Source: Bacilliculturomica massiliensis (GTDB lineage: Bacteria > Bacillota > Clostridia > Peptostreptococcales > Anaerovoracaceae). Taken from it: DNA of 64,000 bases. A program made the translations under genes and the position numbers. How positions within the stretch are numbered: position 1 is the first letter of the stretch; each line of letters opens with the position of its first letter. Positions 44,040-54,114 of this stretch are shown one piece after another. The stretch covers positions 1-64,000 of the forward strand of contig NZ_LR027601.1 of assembly GCF_900605495.1 (NCBI RefSeq). The letters run 5' to 3'. The notes under the pieces are model-generated. The model was not told where the DNA came from, searched no databases, and saw only the letters and a program-made list of their open reading frames with translations.

Positions 44040-44600
44040 ACCGGCCGATTGGCGCCCGCCCAACTGCGATCCGCCCGCCCATCCGCTTCGTTGTTGCACG
44101 GATCCGGCGCCCGGATCCGCGGCCGCTAATATACAGTCATCTGCTACCCGACCGTTCCGCAGCACAAGCCTGCCCGCGGTCCGGCTGCTCATCCGCCCCA
44201 GATCAGCCCATCCGACATTTGGCGCTCCCTCGTGTGGAAGCCCGCCCAACTGCGATCCGCCCGCTCGCCCAAAGCCGACCCGCAGCGATCTTCCCTCAGT
44301 GACCGCGGAGCCCGCCGGCGATCGGTGAGGGTCTTTCGGCGCGAAGTCCCCCAGCGGCCGCAGGCCAGCCGGCACTCATCGGCCGGCCAGCGCTCAGCAG
44401 ACAGCCGGCGCCTGCCCCAAAGCAAAAATAAGGGTCTTGTCTCTAAGACACACCGAAAGGGGTATATGAGACAGGCTCAGCAGACAGCCGGCGCCTGCCC
44501 CAAAGCCGACCCGCAGCGGTCTGCCCCCCAGCGGCCGCAGGCCAGCCGTCACTCAGCGGATAACCGTCACTCAGCAAGCCAGTCCGGCACTCGGCGCAAA
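44040..44600. repeat. GC-rich repeat cluster
   Basis: Contains the pair CCCGCCCAACTGCGATCCGC at about 44047 and 44238, a 32-base perfect pair at 44392-44423 and 44475-44506, and a 34-base near-perfect pair at 44349 and 44526 (CCAGCGGCCGCAGGCCAGCC). The two 32-base copies flank a 51-base AT-richer stretch with a GTCTT/AAGAC hairpin. No coding signal was seen. The motif AACTGCGATC also occurs in the minisatellite at 3235. Confidence 0.75.
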
Positions 44601-44772
44601 GCCCGCCGGGGGAACGCATCCAGATAAAAAACAGACAAAAAGAAACGCGTGGAAGCGTGTACGAACTTTTTGACTAGAATAAAATTCCATTAACGCTCCT
44701 ACGCATTGAAAACACGTGTGAAGGCCGCCAGTAAAAAAATGAAAAAAATCGTGAAAAAGTTTGAAAAAACTC

Positions 44773-44801
44773 TTGCATTCCCCGGCGGCTTGCATTATAC
44801 T
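44773..44801 (+). promoter_or_regulatory. Main promoter of the ribosomal protein superoperon
   Basis: TTGCAT (44773-44778), a 17-base spacer, TATACT (44796-44801), preceded by A-tracts that could act as an UP element. It is the only strong promoter seen before rpsJ. Confidence 0.75.
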
Positions 44802-44807
44802 AAAAAA

Positions 44808-45171
44808 GCTTGCTTTAGGGACAGGTGCGTTCAAAATTCGGAGAAACTGCTGAAATATCAGGCAGTATGGCCGCTGAAGACGTTGCCTCCCATGCGATGA
44901 AGCAGGAAGTTACTGAGCTATCAGATAATTTCTGCAGAGAATTGTCCGTTCCAGAAACGGGCGTAGGGATTCTCATGCTTTTTGCTTTGAGTAAAAAATT
45001 ACGAAACACACGGCGACGTGTAAAGCGGAAACGCCGGTGGGGCAGATATCCCGCATCGAGTTGCAGCAGCGGGGATAGAAGAGCATGGAGACCCCCTCGT
45101 ACAGCATAGCGAAAATGTACGAAAAGAGTATCCGGCAGGAAAGCCGGAACGAAAAACAAGGAGGAACAAAA
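44808..45171 (+). promoter_or_regulatory. Long untranslated leader of the S10 operon
   Basis: About 364 bases between the promoter and rpsJ without a convincing gene. Small hairpins are visible: GCG-GAAA-CGC near 45027 and TCCGGC/GCCGGA near 45130-45147, just before the rpsJ ribosome binding site. Long leaders of this operon bind L4 in E. coli and some Firmicutes, so autogenous control is plausible. A 94-codon frame from a GTG at 44825 has no family resemblance. Confidence 0.5.
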
Positions 45172-45480
45172 ATGAGCAGTCAGAAAATCAGAATCAAGTT
45201 AAAGGCCTATGATCACAAATCTCTGGACCAGTCGGCGGCGAGGATCGTGGAGACCGCCAAGAAGACCGGAGCGGAGGTTTCCGGACCGATTCCGCTTCCC
45301 ACGGAGAAGCAGGTGGTCACCATCCTGAGAGCGGTCCACAAGTATAAGGATTCCAGAGAGCAGTTCGAACAGAGAACTCACAAGAGGCTCATCGATATTT
45401 TATGCCCGACCCCCAAGACTATCGACGCTCTGATGAAGCTCGATATGCCGGCCGGCGTAAACATCGAGATCAAGCTCTAA
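45172..45480 (+). CDS. rpsJ: 30S ribosomal protein S10
   Basis: A 102-residue S10 with the full family pattern ([42 protein letters not shown]). It binds the 30S head and also works in transcription antitermination as NusE. The ATG follows AAGGAGGAAC. It opens the superoperon. The unusually long structured spacer before rplC is described separately. Confidence 0.98.
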   Translation: MSSQKIRIKLKAYDHKSLDQSAARIVETAKKTGAEVSGPIPLPTEKQVVTILRAVHKYKDSREQFEQRTHKRLIDILCPTPKTIDALMKLDMPAGVNIEIKL

Positions 45481-45488
45481 AAATTGAA

Positions 45489-45780
45489 ATACTAAGATCA
45501 AAGATAGATTGACCGATACCGGAGCGGAGAAAGCCCGGAACGGCTGAGGCGCCCTGCGGGCGCTGAGATGAGCCGGGCCGGAGAGCCGGATCCGTTCGCG
45601 CAGGAAAATCTCCACCGCACTTAGTATGATTGCGTAGGTAAGATCACCGGCCCGCAGCCGGCGCCCGGCTTCAGGCCAGACGGCCTGGGACCGAAAGGCA
45701 CGTCTCTTGCGGAGACGGCGCCCCAGGGAGGGCAGGGACCGGAAAGAGGACAGGCGATCCGCTGCGCGACGTAATCCGCT
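45489..45780 (+). ncRNA. Structured spacer between rpsJ and rplC
   Basis: The 323 bases between rpsJ and rplC hold no gene but many nested inverted repeats. ATACTAAG (45489-45496) pairs with CTTAGTAT (45620-45627) and encloses GCCCGG/CCGGGC, a GCGCCC-TGC-GGGCGC hairpin and CCGG-AGAG-CCGG. A second domain has CCTGGG (45684) with CCCAGG (45722) around a CGTCTC-TTGC-GGAGACG hairpin. Such a gap is unusual in an operon whose other gaps are 0-30 bases. An autoregulatory RNA or processing site is possible; no known motif was recognised. Confidence 0.45.
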
Positions 45781-45803
45781 GTAAGAAATAGGAGGAAGAA
45801 AGT

Positions 45804-46439
45804 ATGAAGACAATCTTAGGAAAAAAAGTCGGAATGACTCAGATTTTTTCCGAAACCGGCGAAGCGATTCCCGTCACTGTCATCGAGGCAGGCCCGGCGG
45901 TCGTGACGCAGATCAAGACCGTTGAGACCGACGGATACAACGCCGTACAGATCGGCTTTGAGGACAAGAAAGAGCACAGGCTCAACCGTCCGGAAAAGGG
46001 ACACTTCGACAAGTGGCAGGCTCCTTACAAGAAGCATCTGGCTGAGATCCGCCTGGAAGAGGGCGAGACCTACGAGGCTGGTCAGGTGATCACCGTCGCC
46101 GACTTCGAAGAGGGCGTCAAACTGGATGTGACCGGAACTTCCAAAGGTAAGGGAACGCAGGGCAACATCAAGAGACACGGCCATCACAGAGGCCCCATGA
46201 CTCACGGTTCCAAGCACAAGAGACTGCCCGGCGGTCTGGCTGCCGGTACGTATCCTTCCAGAGTATTCAAGGGCAACAAGGCCCCCGGAAGAATGGGAAG
46301 AGAGACCGTGACCGTTCAGAACGTCGATTTAGTAAAAGTTATTGCTGACAGAAACCTGATGCTCGTTAAGGGCGCTGTTCCTGGAGGAAAGGGCGGCCTG
46401 CTCCGCATCCAGTACGCAGTTAAGGGACAGCAGAAATAA
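45804..46439 (+). CDS. rplC: 50S ribosomal protein L3
   Basis: A 211-residue L3, one of the first proteins to bind 23S rRNA. Recognisable by MKTILGKKVGMTQIF, the central GTSKGKGTQGNIKRHGHHRG and GSKHKRLPGG loop near the peptidyl transferase centre. The ATG follows AGGAGGAAGAAAG. rplD follows after 22 bases. Confidence 0.98.
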   Translation: MKTILGKKVGMTQIFSETGEAIPVTVIEAGPAVVTQIKTVETDGYNAVQIGFEDKKEHRLNRPEKGHFDKWQAPYKKHLAEIRLEEGETYEAGQVITVADFEEGVKLDVTGTSKGKGTQGNIKRHGHHRGPMTHGSKHKRLPGGLAAGTYPSRVFKGNKAPGRMGRETVTVQNVDLVKVIADRNLMLVKGAVPGGKGGLLRIQYAVKGQQK

Positions 46440-46461
46440 CGATTAGAAAGGAGGAAGTCAA

Positions 46462-47085
46462 ATGGCAAAAGTAACTATGCTGAACATGGCCGGAGCAGAA
46501 GCGGGAAGCATCGAGCTCAACGACGCCATCTTCGGAATTGAACCGAACCAGTTCGCTGTTCACACAGTGGTTAAGAATTATTTGGCAAACCAGAGACAGG
46601 GCACTCAGTCCGCGAAGACGAGAGCCGAGGTCAGAGGAGGCGGCAGAAAGCCGTTCCGTCAGAAGGGAACGGGCCGTCACAGACAGGGAAGCTCCACAGA
46701 CCCCTCGCAGGTAGGCGGCGGAGTTGTCTTTGCGCCGAAGCCGAGAGATTACAGATACACGGTGCCTAAGAAGCTGAGAAGACTGGCTATGAAGTCCGCC
46801 CTGTCCTCCAAGGTACAGGAAAAGGAGATCATCGTTCTGGATTCCCTGAACTTTGAAGCGCCGAAAACGAAAGAAATGATCAAGGTCCTGGAAAATGTAA
46901 AAGCTGCGAAGAAGGCGCTGATCATCACCGCCGACAAGGACGAGAACGTGATCAAGTCCGCGGCCAATATTCCGGGCGTAAAGACCACCATGGTATCCCA
47001 GATGAACGTGTATGAGATCATCAATTACACCAGCTTCATCGCCACAAAGGATGCGATCCAGAAAATCGAGGAGGTGTACGCGTAA
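46462..47085 (+). CDS. rplD: 50S ribosomal protein L4
   Basis: A 207-residue L4 with the extended loop that lines the exit tunnel ([20 protein letters not shown]) and the C-terminal Rossmann-like part ([18 protein letters not shown]). In other bacteria it represses this operon by binding the S10 leader. Its stop overlaps the rplW start by one base. Confidence 0.98.
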   Translation: MAKVTMLNMAGAEAGSIELNDAIFGIEPNQFAVHTVVKNYLANQRQGTQSAKTRAEVRGGGRKPFRQKGTGRHRQGSSTDPSQVGGGVVFAPKPRDYRYTVPKKLRRLAMKSALSSKVQEKEIIVLDSLNFEAPKTKEMIKVLENVKAAKKALIITADKDENVIKSAANIPGVKTTMVSQMNVYEIINYTSFIATKDAIQKIEEVYA

Positions 47086-47375
47086 TGAGAACGCCTTATG
47101 ATGTAATTATAAAGCCTGTTATCTCCGAAAGATCCATGGATGATGCCCAGGAAAGAAAATATACCTTCAAGGTCGCGACCGACGCCAACAAGACGGAAGT
47201 CAAGCTGGCTCTGGAAGAGATCTTCGGAGTGGAAATTGCGAAAGTCAACATCATGAACGTTAACGGAAAAATAAAGAGAATGGGAAGAAACGTAGGCAGA
47301 ACGCCTGACTACAAGAAGGCGATCGTTACTCTGACCGAAAAGAGTAAGGAAATCGAATTCTTCCAGGGTCTGTAA
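47085..47375 (+). CDS. rplW: 50S ribosomal protein L23
   Basis: A 96-residue L23, located at the tunnel exit where SRP and trigger factor dock. Shown by [33 protein letters not shown] and the [13 protein letters not shown] strand. Coupled to rplD by a one-base overlap. Confidence 0.98.
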   Translation: MRTPYDVIIKPVISERSMDDAQERKYTFKVATDANKTEVKLALEEIFGVEIAKVNIMNVNGKIKRMGRNVGRTPDYKKAIVTLTEKSKEIEFFQGL

Positions 47376-47390
47376 GGAGGGACGCTTAAT

Positions 47391-48224
47391 ATGGGAATCA
47401 AGAAATATAAACCGACCTCTCCCGGATTGAGAGGAATGACGGTTTCCACCTTTGAGGAAATCACGAAGACAACCCCTGAGAAATCTCTCACGGTTACGCT
47501 GAAGAACAACGCCGGAAGAAATGTAAGAGGAAAGATCACCGTTCGCCACAGAGGCGGCGGCACCAGACCCAAGTACAGGATCATCGACTTCAAGAGAAGA
47601 AAAGACGGGATCCCCGGAAAAGTAGCGGCCATCGAATACGATCCGAACAGAAGCGCCAACATCGCTCTGATCGTTTACGCCGACGGTGAGAAGAGATACA
47701 TCATCGCGCCGAAGAAGCTGGCCGTAGGTCAGGTCATATACTCCGGCCCCGATTCCGACATTCAGGTCGGAAACGCTCTGCCGCTGGCCAACATTCCCGT
47801 GGGTACGCTCATCCACTGCGTTGAGCTGAAAGCCGGAAAGGGCGCTCAGCTGGTCCGCTCCGCCGGAAACGGCGCGCAGCTCATGGCGAAGGAAGGCAAC
47901 TACGCTCAGGTGAGACTGCCCTCCGGAGAAGTGAGAAAGATCAGAATGGAATGCAGAGCCACCATCGGCGAAGTCGGAAACGACGAGCACGGCAATATCC
48001 AGCTGGGCAAGGCCGGAAGAAAGAGACATATGGGCTTCCGTCCCACAGTGAGAGGTTCCGTAATGAACCCGAACGATCATCCCCACGGCGGTGGTGAAGG
48101 CAAGACCGGTATCGGCCGCGTCAGCCCGGTTACTCCCTGGGGCAAGCCGGCTCTGGGCTACAAGACCAGAAAGAAGAACAAGTCTTCTAACAAATATATC
48201 GTAAAGAGAAGAAACGAAAAATAG
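47391..48224 (+). CDS. rplB: 50S ribosomal protein L2
   Basis: A 277-residue L2, needed for subunit association and peptidyl transfer. Typical segments are [33 protein letters not shown] and the C-terminal [19 protein letters not shown] carrying the conserved histidine. The ATG follows AAGGAGGGACG. Confidence 0.98.
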   Translation: MGIKKYKPTSPGLRGMTVSTFEEITKTTPEKSLTVTLKNNAGRNVRGKITVRHRGGGTRPKYRIIDFKRRKDGIPGKVAAIEYDPNRSANIALIVYADGEKRYIIAPKKLAVGQVIYSGPDSDIQVGNALPLANIPVGTLIHCVELKAGKGAQLVRSAGNGAQLMAKEGNYAQVRLPSGEVRKIRMECRATIGEVGNDEHGNIQLGKAGRKRHMGFRPTVRGSVMNPNDHPHGGGEGKTGIGRVSPVTPWGKPALGYKTRKKNKSSNKYIVKRRNEK

Positions 48225-48244
48225 TTGAAGGGAGGATATAAATA

Positions 48245-48520
48245 ATGGGTAGATCACTGAAAAAAGGCCCTTTCGTAAACGCTAAGCTGTTAAAGGCCAT
48301 TGAAGCTATGAATGAAGCGAACGAGAAAAAGGTCGTCAAGACCTGGTCCAGACCGTCAACTATTTTTCCGCAGATGGTAGGACACACGATTGCCGTTCAC
48401 GACGGCAAGAAACACGTTCCTGTATATATCACCGAGGATATGGTAGGTCACCGTCTGGGCGAATTCGCTCCGACCAGAACCTACAGAGGCCACGGCGCCG
48501 ACTCCAAGGTCAAGAGATAA
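48245..48520 (+). CDS. rpsS: 30S ribosomal protein S19
   Basis: A 91-residue S19 of the 30S head, with [31 protein letters not shown] and [14 protein letters not shown]. The ATG follows GGAGGATATAA. Confidence 0.98.
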   Translation: MGRSLKKGPFVNAKLLKAIEAMNEANEKKVVKTWSRPSTIFPQMVGHTIAVHDGKKHVPVYITEDMVGHRLGEFAPTRTYRGHGADSKVKR

Positions 48521-48537
48521 GAAAGGAGATATGAACC

Positions 48538-48870
48538 ATGGAAGCAAAAGCAGTTGCAAAATACGTCAGAATGTCTCCGATCAAGCTGAAGCCTGTTACG
48601 GATCTTGTAAGAGGAAAAGACTTACAGGAGGCGCTGACGATCTTGAAATTCACGCCGGGCAAAGGCGCTGAGCTGGTAGAGAAAGTAGTGAAGTCTGCAG
48701 CAGCAAACGCAGAAAACAACCACGACATGGACGTTGATAAGCTTTATGTTGCTGAAGTATACGCGCACCAGGGACCGACCATGAAGAGATGGAGAGCGGG
48801 CTCCCAGGGACGCGCGTCGATCATCCTTAAGAGAAGCAGCCACATTGGCGTTACATTAAAGGAAAGATAA
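48538..48870 (+). CDS. rplV: 50S ribosomal protein L22
   Basis: A 110-residue L22 with the tunnel beta-hairpin near the C-terminus (AHQGPTMKRWRAGSQGRAS) that contacts nascent chains and macrolides. The start has GAAAGGAGATATG. Confidence 0.98.
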   Translation: MEAKAVAKYVRMSPIKLKPVTDLVRGKDLQEALTILKFTPGKGAELVEKVVKSAAANAENNHDMDVDKLYVAEVYAHQGPTMKRWRAGSQGRASIILKRSSHIGVTLKER

Positions 48871-48892
48871 TTCAGGACAGGAGGTTTATTGA

Positions 48893-49792
48893 ATGGGTCA
48901 GAAAGTTAGTCCGCACGGATTCAGAGTGGGCGTTATAAAAGACTGGGATTCCAAATGGTATGCAGATAAGAAGAGCTTCGCCGATTACCTCATTGAGGAT
49001 CAGAAGATCAGAGAGTTCGTAAAGAAAAAGTTATATGTTGCCGGCGTATCCAAAGTATTGATCGAGAGAGCCGCCAACAATCAGCTCAAGGTTACTGTCC
49101 TGACTGCGAAGCCGGGTATGGTGATCGGCCGCGGAGGCGACGGCATCGACCAGCTGAAGGCCGAAGTCGAAAAGCTCACGGGCAAGTCTGTAAATATCAA
49201 CATCGTCGAAGTGAGAAGAACAGAGCTGGATGCGCAGCTGACCGCTGAGAGCATCGCACAGGCTCTGGAGAAGAGAATCTCCTTCCGTCGTGCAATGAAG
49301 CAGGCCATCGGCAGAACCATGAAAGCCGGCGGCAAGGGAATCAAGATCGTGGTTTCCGGCCGTGTAGGCGGCGCTGAAATTGCCAGAAGCGAAAAATACA
49401 GCGAGGGCAACGTTCCTCTCCACACGCTGAGAGCCAACATCCAGTACGGTTTCGCGGAAGCGGACACCACGTACGGAAAGCTGGGCGTCAAGGTGTGGAT
49501 CAATCTTGGCGAGGTACTCACCAAGGGTCTCATGAGCAATCTGCCGGAAGAGAGCGGAAAGCAGGAGAGAGGCGGCCGCAGAAACGACCGTCCGAGAAGA
49601 GACAATGATCGCCCGAGAAGAGACAGAAACGACCGCAATGACAGAAGAGGCGGCAGAGGCGGAGACGAAAAGGAAATGAAGAAGTTCGTCAACCCCAGAA
49701 AGAGACCGAACAAACCGGCTCCCGCTCCAAAAGCGGAGGAAGCGGCTCCTGCCGAAGCAGCAGCTCCCGCAGAAGCACCCGTTGAAGAATAA
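48893..49792 (+). CDS. rpsC: 30S ribosomal protein S3 with long charged tail
   Basis: S3 with its type II KH domain ([18 protein letters not shown]) and the C-terminal domain ending near GEVLTKGL. The core ends at about residue 215, the usual end. A further 80 or so residues follow: an R/D/N repeat block ([20 protein letters not shown]), a short basic segment, and an alanine/proline/glutamate end. The tail is probably disordered and RNA-binding. The ATG follows GGAGG. Confidence 0.96.
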   Translation: MGQKVSPHGFRVGVIKDWDSKWYADKKSFADYLIEDQKIREFVKKKLYVAGVSKVLIERAANNQLKVTVLTAKPGMVIGRGGDGIDQLKAEVEKLTGKSVNINIVEVRRTELDAQLTAESIAQALEKRISFRRAMKQAIGRTMKAGGKGIKIVVSGRVGGAEIARSEKYSEGNVPLHTLRANIQYGFAEADTTYGKLGVKVWINLGEVLTKGLMSNLPEESGKQERGGRRNDRPRRDNDRPRRDRNDRNDRRGGRGGDEKEMKKFVNPRKRPNKPAPAPKAEEAAPAEAAAPAEAPVEE

Positions 49793-49818
49793 TTAGCCAA
49801 GGAAGGAGGGAATTAGCG

Positions 49819-50253
49819 ATGTTAATGCCGAAGAGAGTGAAACGTCGTAGAGTCCACAGAGGAAGAATGAAAGGTGTGGCAACCAAGGGAAACACCGTCA
49901 CGTACGGAGAGTACGGACTGATCTCCCAGGAATGTGGTTGGATCACCTCGAATCAGATAGAGGCCGCCCGTATCGCGATGACCAGATCCATCAAGAGAGG
50001 CGGTAAAGTATTCATTAAGATTTTCCCGCACAAGTCTGTCACCAAGAAACCCGCTGAAGTTCGTATGGGTTCCGGTAAAGGTGCTCCCGAGTACTGGGTA
50101 GCCGTTGTAAAGCCGGGCAGAGTTATGTTTGAAATTGAAGGTGTAAGCGAGGAAGCGGCAAGAGAAGCGATGAGGCTTGCTATGCACAAGCTCCCCGTGA
50201 AGTGCAAGTTTGCCATCAAAGGCCAGGAAGTAGCAGAGGGTGGTGAAGCATAA
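49819..50253 (+). CDS. rplP: 50S ribosomal protein L16
   Basis: A 144-residue L16, which positions the A-site tRNA. Segments [35 protein letters not shown] and [14 protein letters not shown] are diagnostic. The stop overlaps the rpmC start by one base. Confidence 0.98.
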   Translation: MLMPKRVKRRRVHRGRMKGVATKGNTVTYGEYGLISQECGWITSNQIEAARIAMTRSIKRGGKVFIKIFPHKSVTKKPAEVRMGSGKGAPEYWVAVVKPGRVMFEIEGVSEEAAREAMRLAMHKLPVKCKFAIKGQEVAEGGEA

Positions 50254-50456
50254 TGAAAATCGAACAGATCAAAAATATGAGTGAGGCGGAACTGACCGCA
50301 GAGATCAAGAAGCTCAAGAACGAATTGTTCAACCTGAGATTCCAGCATGTCACCGGTCAGCTCGAAAACCCCATTAAGCTGAGAGATACCAAGAAGGATA
50401 TCGCTCGCGTCAAGACCATCTTGAGAGAGAAAGAACTCAAGAGAAGTGAAGGTTAA
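50253..50456 (+). CDS. rpmC: 50S ribosomal protein L29
   Basis: A 67-residue two-helix L29 with [20 protein letters not shown] and the following [18 protein letters not shown]. It lies at the tunnel exit beside L23. Translation is coupled to rplP. Confidence 0.97.
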   Translation: MKIEQIKNMSEAELTAEIKKLKNELFNLRFQHVTGQLENPIKLRDTKKDIARVKTILREKELKRSEG

Positions 50457-50476
50457 CCGAAAGGAGGATGCAGGCC

Positions 50477-50734
50477 ATGGAAGAAAGAAACAGAAGAAAG
50501 ACCAGAGTTGGATTCGTAACCAGCGATAAGATGGATAAGACCATCACTGTAAGCGTGGAAGAGTCCATCCGCCATTCTCTTTACGGGAAATCGGTAAAGA
50601 GAACGAAGAAATTCAAGGCGCACGATGAGAACAACGAGTGCCAGATCGGTGATAAAGTGAGAATTATGGAGACGAGACCGCTGTCCAAGGACAAGAGATG
50701 GAGACTCGTAAATATAATCGAGAAAGTAAAATAA
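50477..50734 (+). CDS. rpsQ: 30S ribosomal protein S17
   Basis: An 85-residue S17 with [16 protein letters not shown] and [19 protein letters not shown] 50477 is preferred over an in-frame ATG at 50468, which lies directly against the GGAGG site; from 50477 the spacing is normal. Confidence 0.97.
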   Translation: MEERNRRKTRVGFVTSDKMDKTITVSVEESIRHSLYGKSVKRTKKFKAHDENNECQIGDKVRIMETRPLSKDKRWRLVNIIEKVK

Positions 50735-50746
50735 GGAGGCAACGAA

Positions 50747-51115
50747 ATGATTCAGACAGAAACCAGATTGAAAGTTGCTGACAATTCAGGTGCGAAGGAA
50801 CTGTTATGTATCCGTATTCTCGGCGGAACCAGCCGTCAGTACGCGAACATTGGCGATATCATCGTGTGCGCAGTGAAGGACGCCACCCCCGGCGGCGTTG
50901 TGAAGAAGGGCGACGTGGTCAAGGCTGTAGTCGTGCGGAGCGCCAAAGGTGCCAGAAGAGTTGACGGCAGCTACGTGAAGTTCGATCAGAACGCGGCGGT
51001 TATCATCAAGGACGACAAGAACCCGGTCGGAACCCGTATCTTCGGACCTGTTGCGAGAGAGCTGCGCGACAGAGGGTTTATGAAGATCGTTTCCCTGGCG
51101 CCGGAAGTACTGTAG
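50747..51115 (+). CDS. rplN: 50S ribosomal protein L14
   Basis: A 122-residue L14, part of the inter-subunit bridge. Diagnostic text: [35 protein letters not shown] and [14 protein letters not shown]. The start has AAGGAGGCAAC. Confidence 0.98.
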   Translation: MIQTETRLKVADNSGAKELLCIRILGGTSRQYANIGDIIVCAVKDATPGGVVKKGDVVKAVVVRSAKGARRVDGSYVKFDQNAAVIIKDDKNPVGTRIFGPVARELRDRGFMKIVSLAPEVL

Positions 51116-51127
51116 GAGGTGGACAGG

Positions 51128-51433
51128 ATGCAGATCAAGAAGAACGACACGGTACTTGTGATTACCGGAAAAGATAAAGGCAAGAAGGGCAAGGTCCTGA
51201 AGGTATTCCCGAAAAAGGATACTGTTATCGTTGAGGGCATCAACATTCAGACCAAGCACCAGAAGCAGACCAGAAATGCGGCAAGTGAAATCAGACACCA
51301 GGAAGGTCCTATCCATGTATCGAACGTCATGTACTACGATACAAAGGCCAAGGCTCCGACGAGGATCGGATACAAGGTTGAGAATGGACACAAAATGAGA
51401 GTGTCCAAGAAAACCGGCCAGGTTATTGACTAA
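51128..51433 (+). CDS. rplX: 50S ribosomal protein L24
   Basis: A 101-residue L24 with the KOW motif [20 protein letters not shown] and [16 protein letters not shown] 51128 is chosen; a GTG at 51119 in the same frame is too close to AGGAGG. Confidence 0.97.
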   Translation: MQIKKNDTVLVITGKDKGKKGKVLKVFPKKDTVIVEGINIQTKHQKQTRNAASEIRHQEGPIHVSNVMYYDTKAKAPTRIGYKVENGHKMRVSKKTGQVID

Positions 51434-51455
51434 TTGATGAAAGGAGGGAATCATC

Positions 51456-51998
51456 TTGGCAGCTAGAATGAGAGAAACGTACAAGAACGAAGTATTTAAC
51501 ACTTTGATGGAAAAGTTTAAATATAAAAATGTCATGGAAGTGCCGAAGCTCGAAAAGATCACGCTGAATATGGGTCTGGGCGACACCAAGGAGAACGCGA
51601 AGCTCCTGGAAGTAGCGGTCGAAGAACTGGGCATCATCGCAGGTCAGAAGCCCGTTATCACGAAAGCCAGAAAATCCATCGCGAACTTTAAGCTGAGACA
51701 GGGAATGCCCATCGGCGCGAAGGTAACGCTGAGAGGGGACAGAATGTATGAGTTTGCCGACAAATTCTTCAACATTTCCCTGCCCCGGGTAAGAGACTTC
51801 AAAGGTGTGAGCAAGAACTCCTTCGACGGAAGAGGAAACTACTCCATGGGTATCAAAGAACAGCTGATCTTCCCTGAGATCGTATACGATAAGGTAGAGA
51901 AGATCAGAGGTATGAACATCGTATTCACCACCACGGCCAAGACCGACGAGGAAGCGAAGGCTCTTCTGGAAGCGCTCGGCATGCCGTTTGAGAAATAG
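51456..51998 (+). CDS. rplE: 50S ribosomal protein L5
   Basis: A 180-residue L5 that binds 5S rRNA and the P-site tRNA. Diagnostic text: [29 protein letters not shown] and [17 protein letters not shown]. The start is TTG at 51456 at good distance from AAAGGAGGG; an ATG at 51468 would be too far. Confidence 0.97.
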   Translation: MAARMRETYKNEVFNTLMEKFKYKNVMEVPKLEKITLNMGLGDTKENAKLLEVAVEELGIIAGQKPVITKARKSIANFKLRQGMPIGAKVTLRGDRMYEFADKFFNISLPRVRDFKGVSKNSFDGRGNYSMGIKEQLIFPEIVYDKVEKIRGMNIVFTTTAKTDEEAKALLEALGMPFEK

Positions 51999-52007
51999 GA
52001 GGGAATT

Positions 52008-52193
52008 ATGGCAAAGACATCTCTCAAAGTAAAACAGGCCAGAAAGCCGAAGTATTCCACGCAGGCCTACAGCAGATGCAGAATCTGCGGAAGACCCCAC
52101 GCGTACTTGAGAAAATACGGAATCTGCCGTATCTGTTTCAGAGAGCTGGCTTATAAGGGAGAGATCCCCGGCGTAAGAAAAGCCAGCTGGTAG
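52008..52193 (+). CDS. rpsN: 30S ribosomal protein S14, zinc type
   Basis: A 61-residue S14 of the zinc-binding type, with the four cysteines in [10 protein letters not shown] and CRICF. The start has AGGAGGGAATT. It lies in the standard spc order after rplE. Confidence 0.98.
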   Translation: MAKTSLKVKQARKPKYSTQAYSRCRICGRPHAYLRKYGICRICFRELAYKGEIPGVRKASW

Positions 52194-52220
52194 AATAAAA
52201 AGGAAGGAGGTACTTCTACT

Positions 52221-52619
52221 ATGACCATGACAGATCCTATAGCAGATATGCTTACAAGAATCAGAAATGCCAATACTGTAGGACACGCTACCGTTGACAT
52301 TCCCGCTTCCAAGATGAAGAAAGCGATCGCGGGAATTTTAACCGAAGAAGGTTATATTAAAGGGTACGATGTAATAGAAGACGAAAAACAGGGCGTCATC
52401 CGCGTTCAGATGAAATACGGCGCCGACAAGCAGAAAGTAATCACCGGAATCAAGAGAATCTCCAAGCCGGGTCTCAAAGTATATGCAAAGAGCGACGAAG
52501 TCCCCAAGGTACTGGGCGGACTGGGAATCGCGATTATGTCTACTTCCAAGGGCCTGATCAGCGACAAAGAGGCCAGAAAGCTGGGAGTGGGCGGTGAAGT
52601 CATCTGCTACGTTTGGTAA
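52221..52619 (+). CDS. rpsH: 30S ribosomal protein S8
   Basis: A 132-residue S8, a primary 16S rRNA binder that in E. coli represses the spc operon. Diagnostic text: [27 protein letters not shown] and [16 protein letters not shown] 52221 follows GGAAGGAGG; a second ATG at 52227 is possible. Confidence 0.98.
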   Translation: MTMTDPIADMLTRIRNANTVGHATVDIPASKMKKAIAGILTEEGYIKGYDVIEDEKQGVIRVQMKYGADKQKVITGIKRISKPGLKVYAKSDEVPKVLGGLGIAIMSTSKGLISDKEARKLGVGGEVICYVW

Positions 52620-52647
52620 TAAAGTAACAAGAAAGGAGATTGCAGAC

Positions 52648-53196
52648 ATGTCCAGAATTGGTAAAAAGCCTGTTACAATCCCTGCTGGTGTCGAAGTGAA
52701 AGTCAGTGACAGCAATCTTGTTACTGTAAAAGGACCAAAGGGAGAACTGCAGGAGCAGATCAGCAAGAAGATCAAGTTTGAAATCGCAGACGGCGTGCTC
52801 ACCGCGGTGCCTGTGGACGAGAGCAAGGAAGCCGGCGCAATGCACGGTCTGGCCAGGACCCTCGTCAACAACATGGTAGTCGGTGTCACCGACGGCTTCG
52901 AGAAGAAGCTGCAGATGATCGGCGTCGGCTATAAAGCTGAGAAAAAGGGCAAAGTGCTCGTAATGAATCTCGGATATTCACATCCCGTTGAAATGGAAGA
53001 TCCCGAAGGCATCACCACGGAGGTAACATCCCCCACGGAGATCATCGTCAAGGGAGCCAACAAGGCTGTTGTCGGCAACTACGCTGCCAACATCAGAAAG
53101 TGGAGAAAACCGGAGCCGTACAAGGGCAAGGGTATTCGCTACTCTGATGAAGTGGTTCGCAGAAAAGAAGGCAAAGCCGGAGCTAAGAAGAAATAG
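52648..53196 (+). CDS. rplF: 50S ribosomal protein L6
   Basis: A 182-residue L6 with [17 protein letters not shown], the repeated alpha/beta domain, and the C-terminal [18 protein letters not shown] 52648 follows GAAAGGAGAT; the longer frame upstream overlaps rpsH and lacks a site. Confidence 0.98.
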   Translation: MSRIGKKPVTIPAGVEVKVSDSNLVTVKGPKGELQEQISKKIKFEIADGVLTAVPVDESKEAGAMHGLARTLVNNMVVGVTDGFEKKLQMIGVGYKAEKKGKVLVMNLGYSHPVEMEDPEGITTEVTSPTEIIVKGANKAVVGNYAANIRKWRKPEPYKGKGIRYSDEVVRRKEGKAGAKKK

Positions 53197-53212
53197 AAGG
53201 GAGTGAATACAC

Positions 53213-53581
53213 ATGGCAAAGAAATTGAGCAGAAACGACAGACGTCAGGCGAGACATCTGAGAGTCAGAAAAGACGTATTCGGAACTCCTGAAAGACCGA
53301 GAATGTGCGTATACAGAAGCCTGAAGAATATTTCCGTGCAGGTGATCGACGATGTGAACGGCAGAACGCTGGCTGCGGCCTCTTCCCTTGACAAAGACGT
53401 CAAGGCGGAAGCGGCTTACGGCGGAAACAAGGATGCCGCGAAACTGGTCGGAGCGTCCATCGCTAAAAAAGCAATGGCTGCGGGCATTGAGACCGTATGC
53501 TTTGACAGAGGCGGATACCTGTATCACGGAAGAGTCAAAGAACTGGCTGACGGCGCGCGCGAAGCCGGCCTGAAATTCTAG
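53213..53581 (+). CDS. rplR: 50S ribosomal protein L18
   Basis: A 122-residue L18, which carries 5S rRNA with L5. Diagnostic text: [20 protein letters not shown] and the C-terminal [20 protein letters not shown]. Normal ribosome binding site (GGGAGTG). Confidence 0.98.
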   Translation: MAKKLSRNDRRQARHLRVRKDVFGTPERPRMCVYRSLKNISVQVIDDVNGRTLAAASSLDKDVKAEAAYGGNKDAAKLVGASIAKKAMAAGIETVCFDRGGYLYHGRVKELADGAREAGLKF

Positions 53582-53597
53582 CAGGAGGAGGAAAAGA

Positions 53598-54101
53598 ATG
53601 CGAAACATGATAGATGCATCCAAGCTTGACTTAAAAGAATCCATCGTAAACATCAGACGTGTTACGAAGGTCGTTAAGGGCGGCAAGAACTTCAGATTCA
53701 GCGTTACGGTCGTCGTCGGCGACGGCGAGGGCTACGTAGGCTGCGGCCTCGGCAAAGCGCAGGAAATTCCGGAAGCCGTAAGAAAAGCAATCGAAGATGC
53801 GAAGAAAGATCTGGTCCACGTTCCCACGGTGGGAACCACGATCCCTCACAGAACACTGGGTGTGTTCGGCGCCGGCAGAGTACTGATCATGCCCGCCGCT
53901 CCCGGTACAGGCGTTATCGCCGGAAGCTCCGTACGTACCGTACTGGAACTGGCGGGACTGAAAGATGTGAGAGCGAAGTCCATCGGGTCCAATAATCCCG
54001 GAAACATGGCTTATGCAACGCTGGAAGGCCTGAGAGCGCTGAAGACTGTAGAAGAGGTCTCCAGACTCAGAGGCAAAACAAAGGAAGAAATTTTAGGTTA
54101 G
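53598..54101 (+). CDS. rpsE: 30S ribosomal protein S5
   Basis: A 167-residue S5 with the dsRNA-binding-like N-domain ([19 protein letters not shown]) and [19 protein letters not shown]. It contributes to decoding fidelity. The start has CAGGAGGAGG. Confidence 0.98.
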   Translation: MRNMIDASKLDLKESIVNIRRVTKVVKGGKNFRFSVTVVVGDGEGYVGCGLGKAQEIPEAVRKAIEDAKKDLVHVPTVGTTIPHRTLGVFGAGRVLIMPAAPGTGVIAGSSVRTVLELAGLKDVRAKSIGSNNPGNMAYATLEGLRALKTVEEVSRLRGKTKEEILG

Positions 54102-54114
54102 GAGGAACCGCATC

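Noticed and set aside
44392-44506. Repeat-spacer-repeat unit (32-51-32 bases) as a minimal CRISPR
   Set aside because: Only two repeats, a long spacer, and other overlapping duplications in the same cluster; a local duplication explains it better.
44825-45109. 94-codon gene in the S10 leader
   Set aside because: GTG start without a convincing site, no recognisable domain, and it lies in an mRNA leader.
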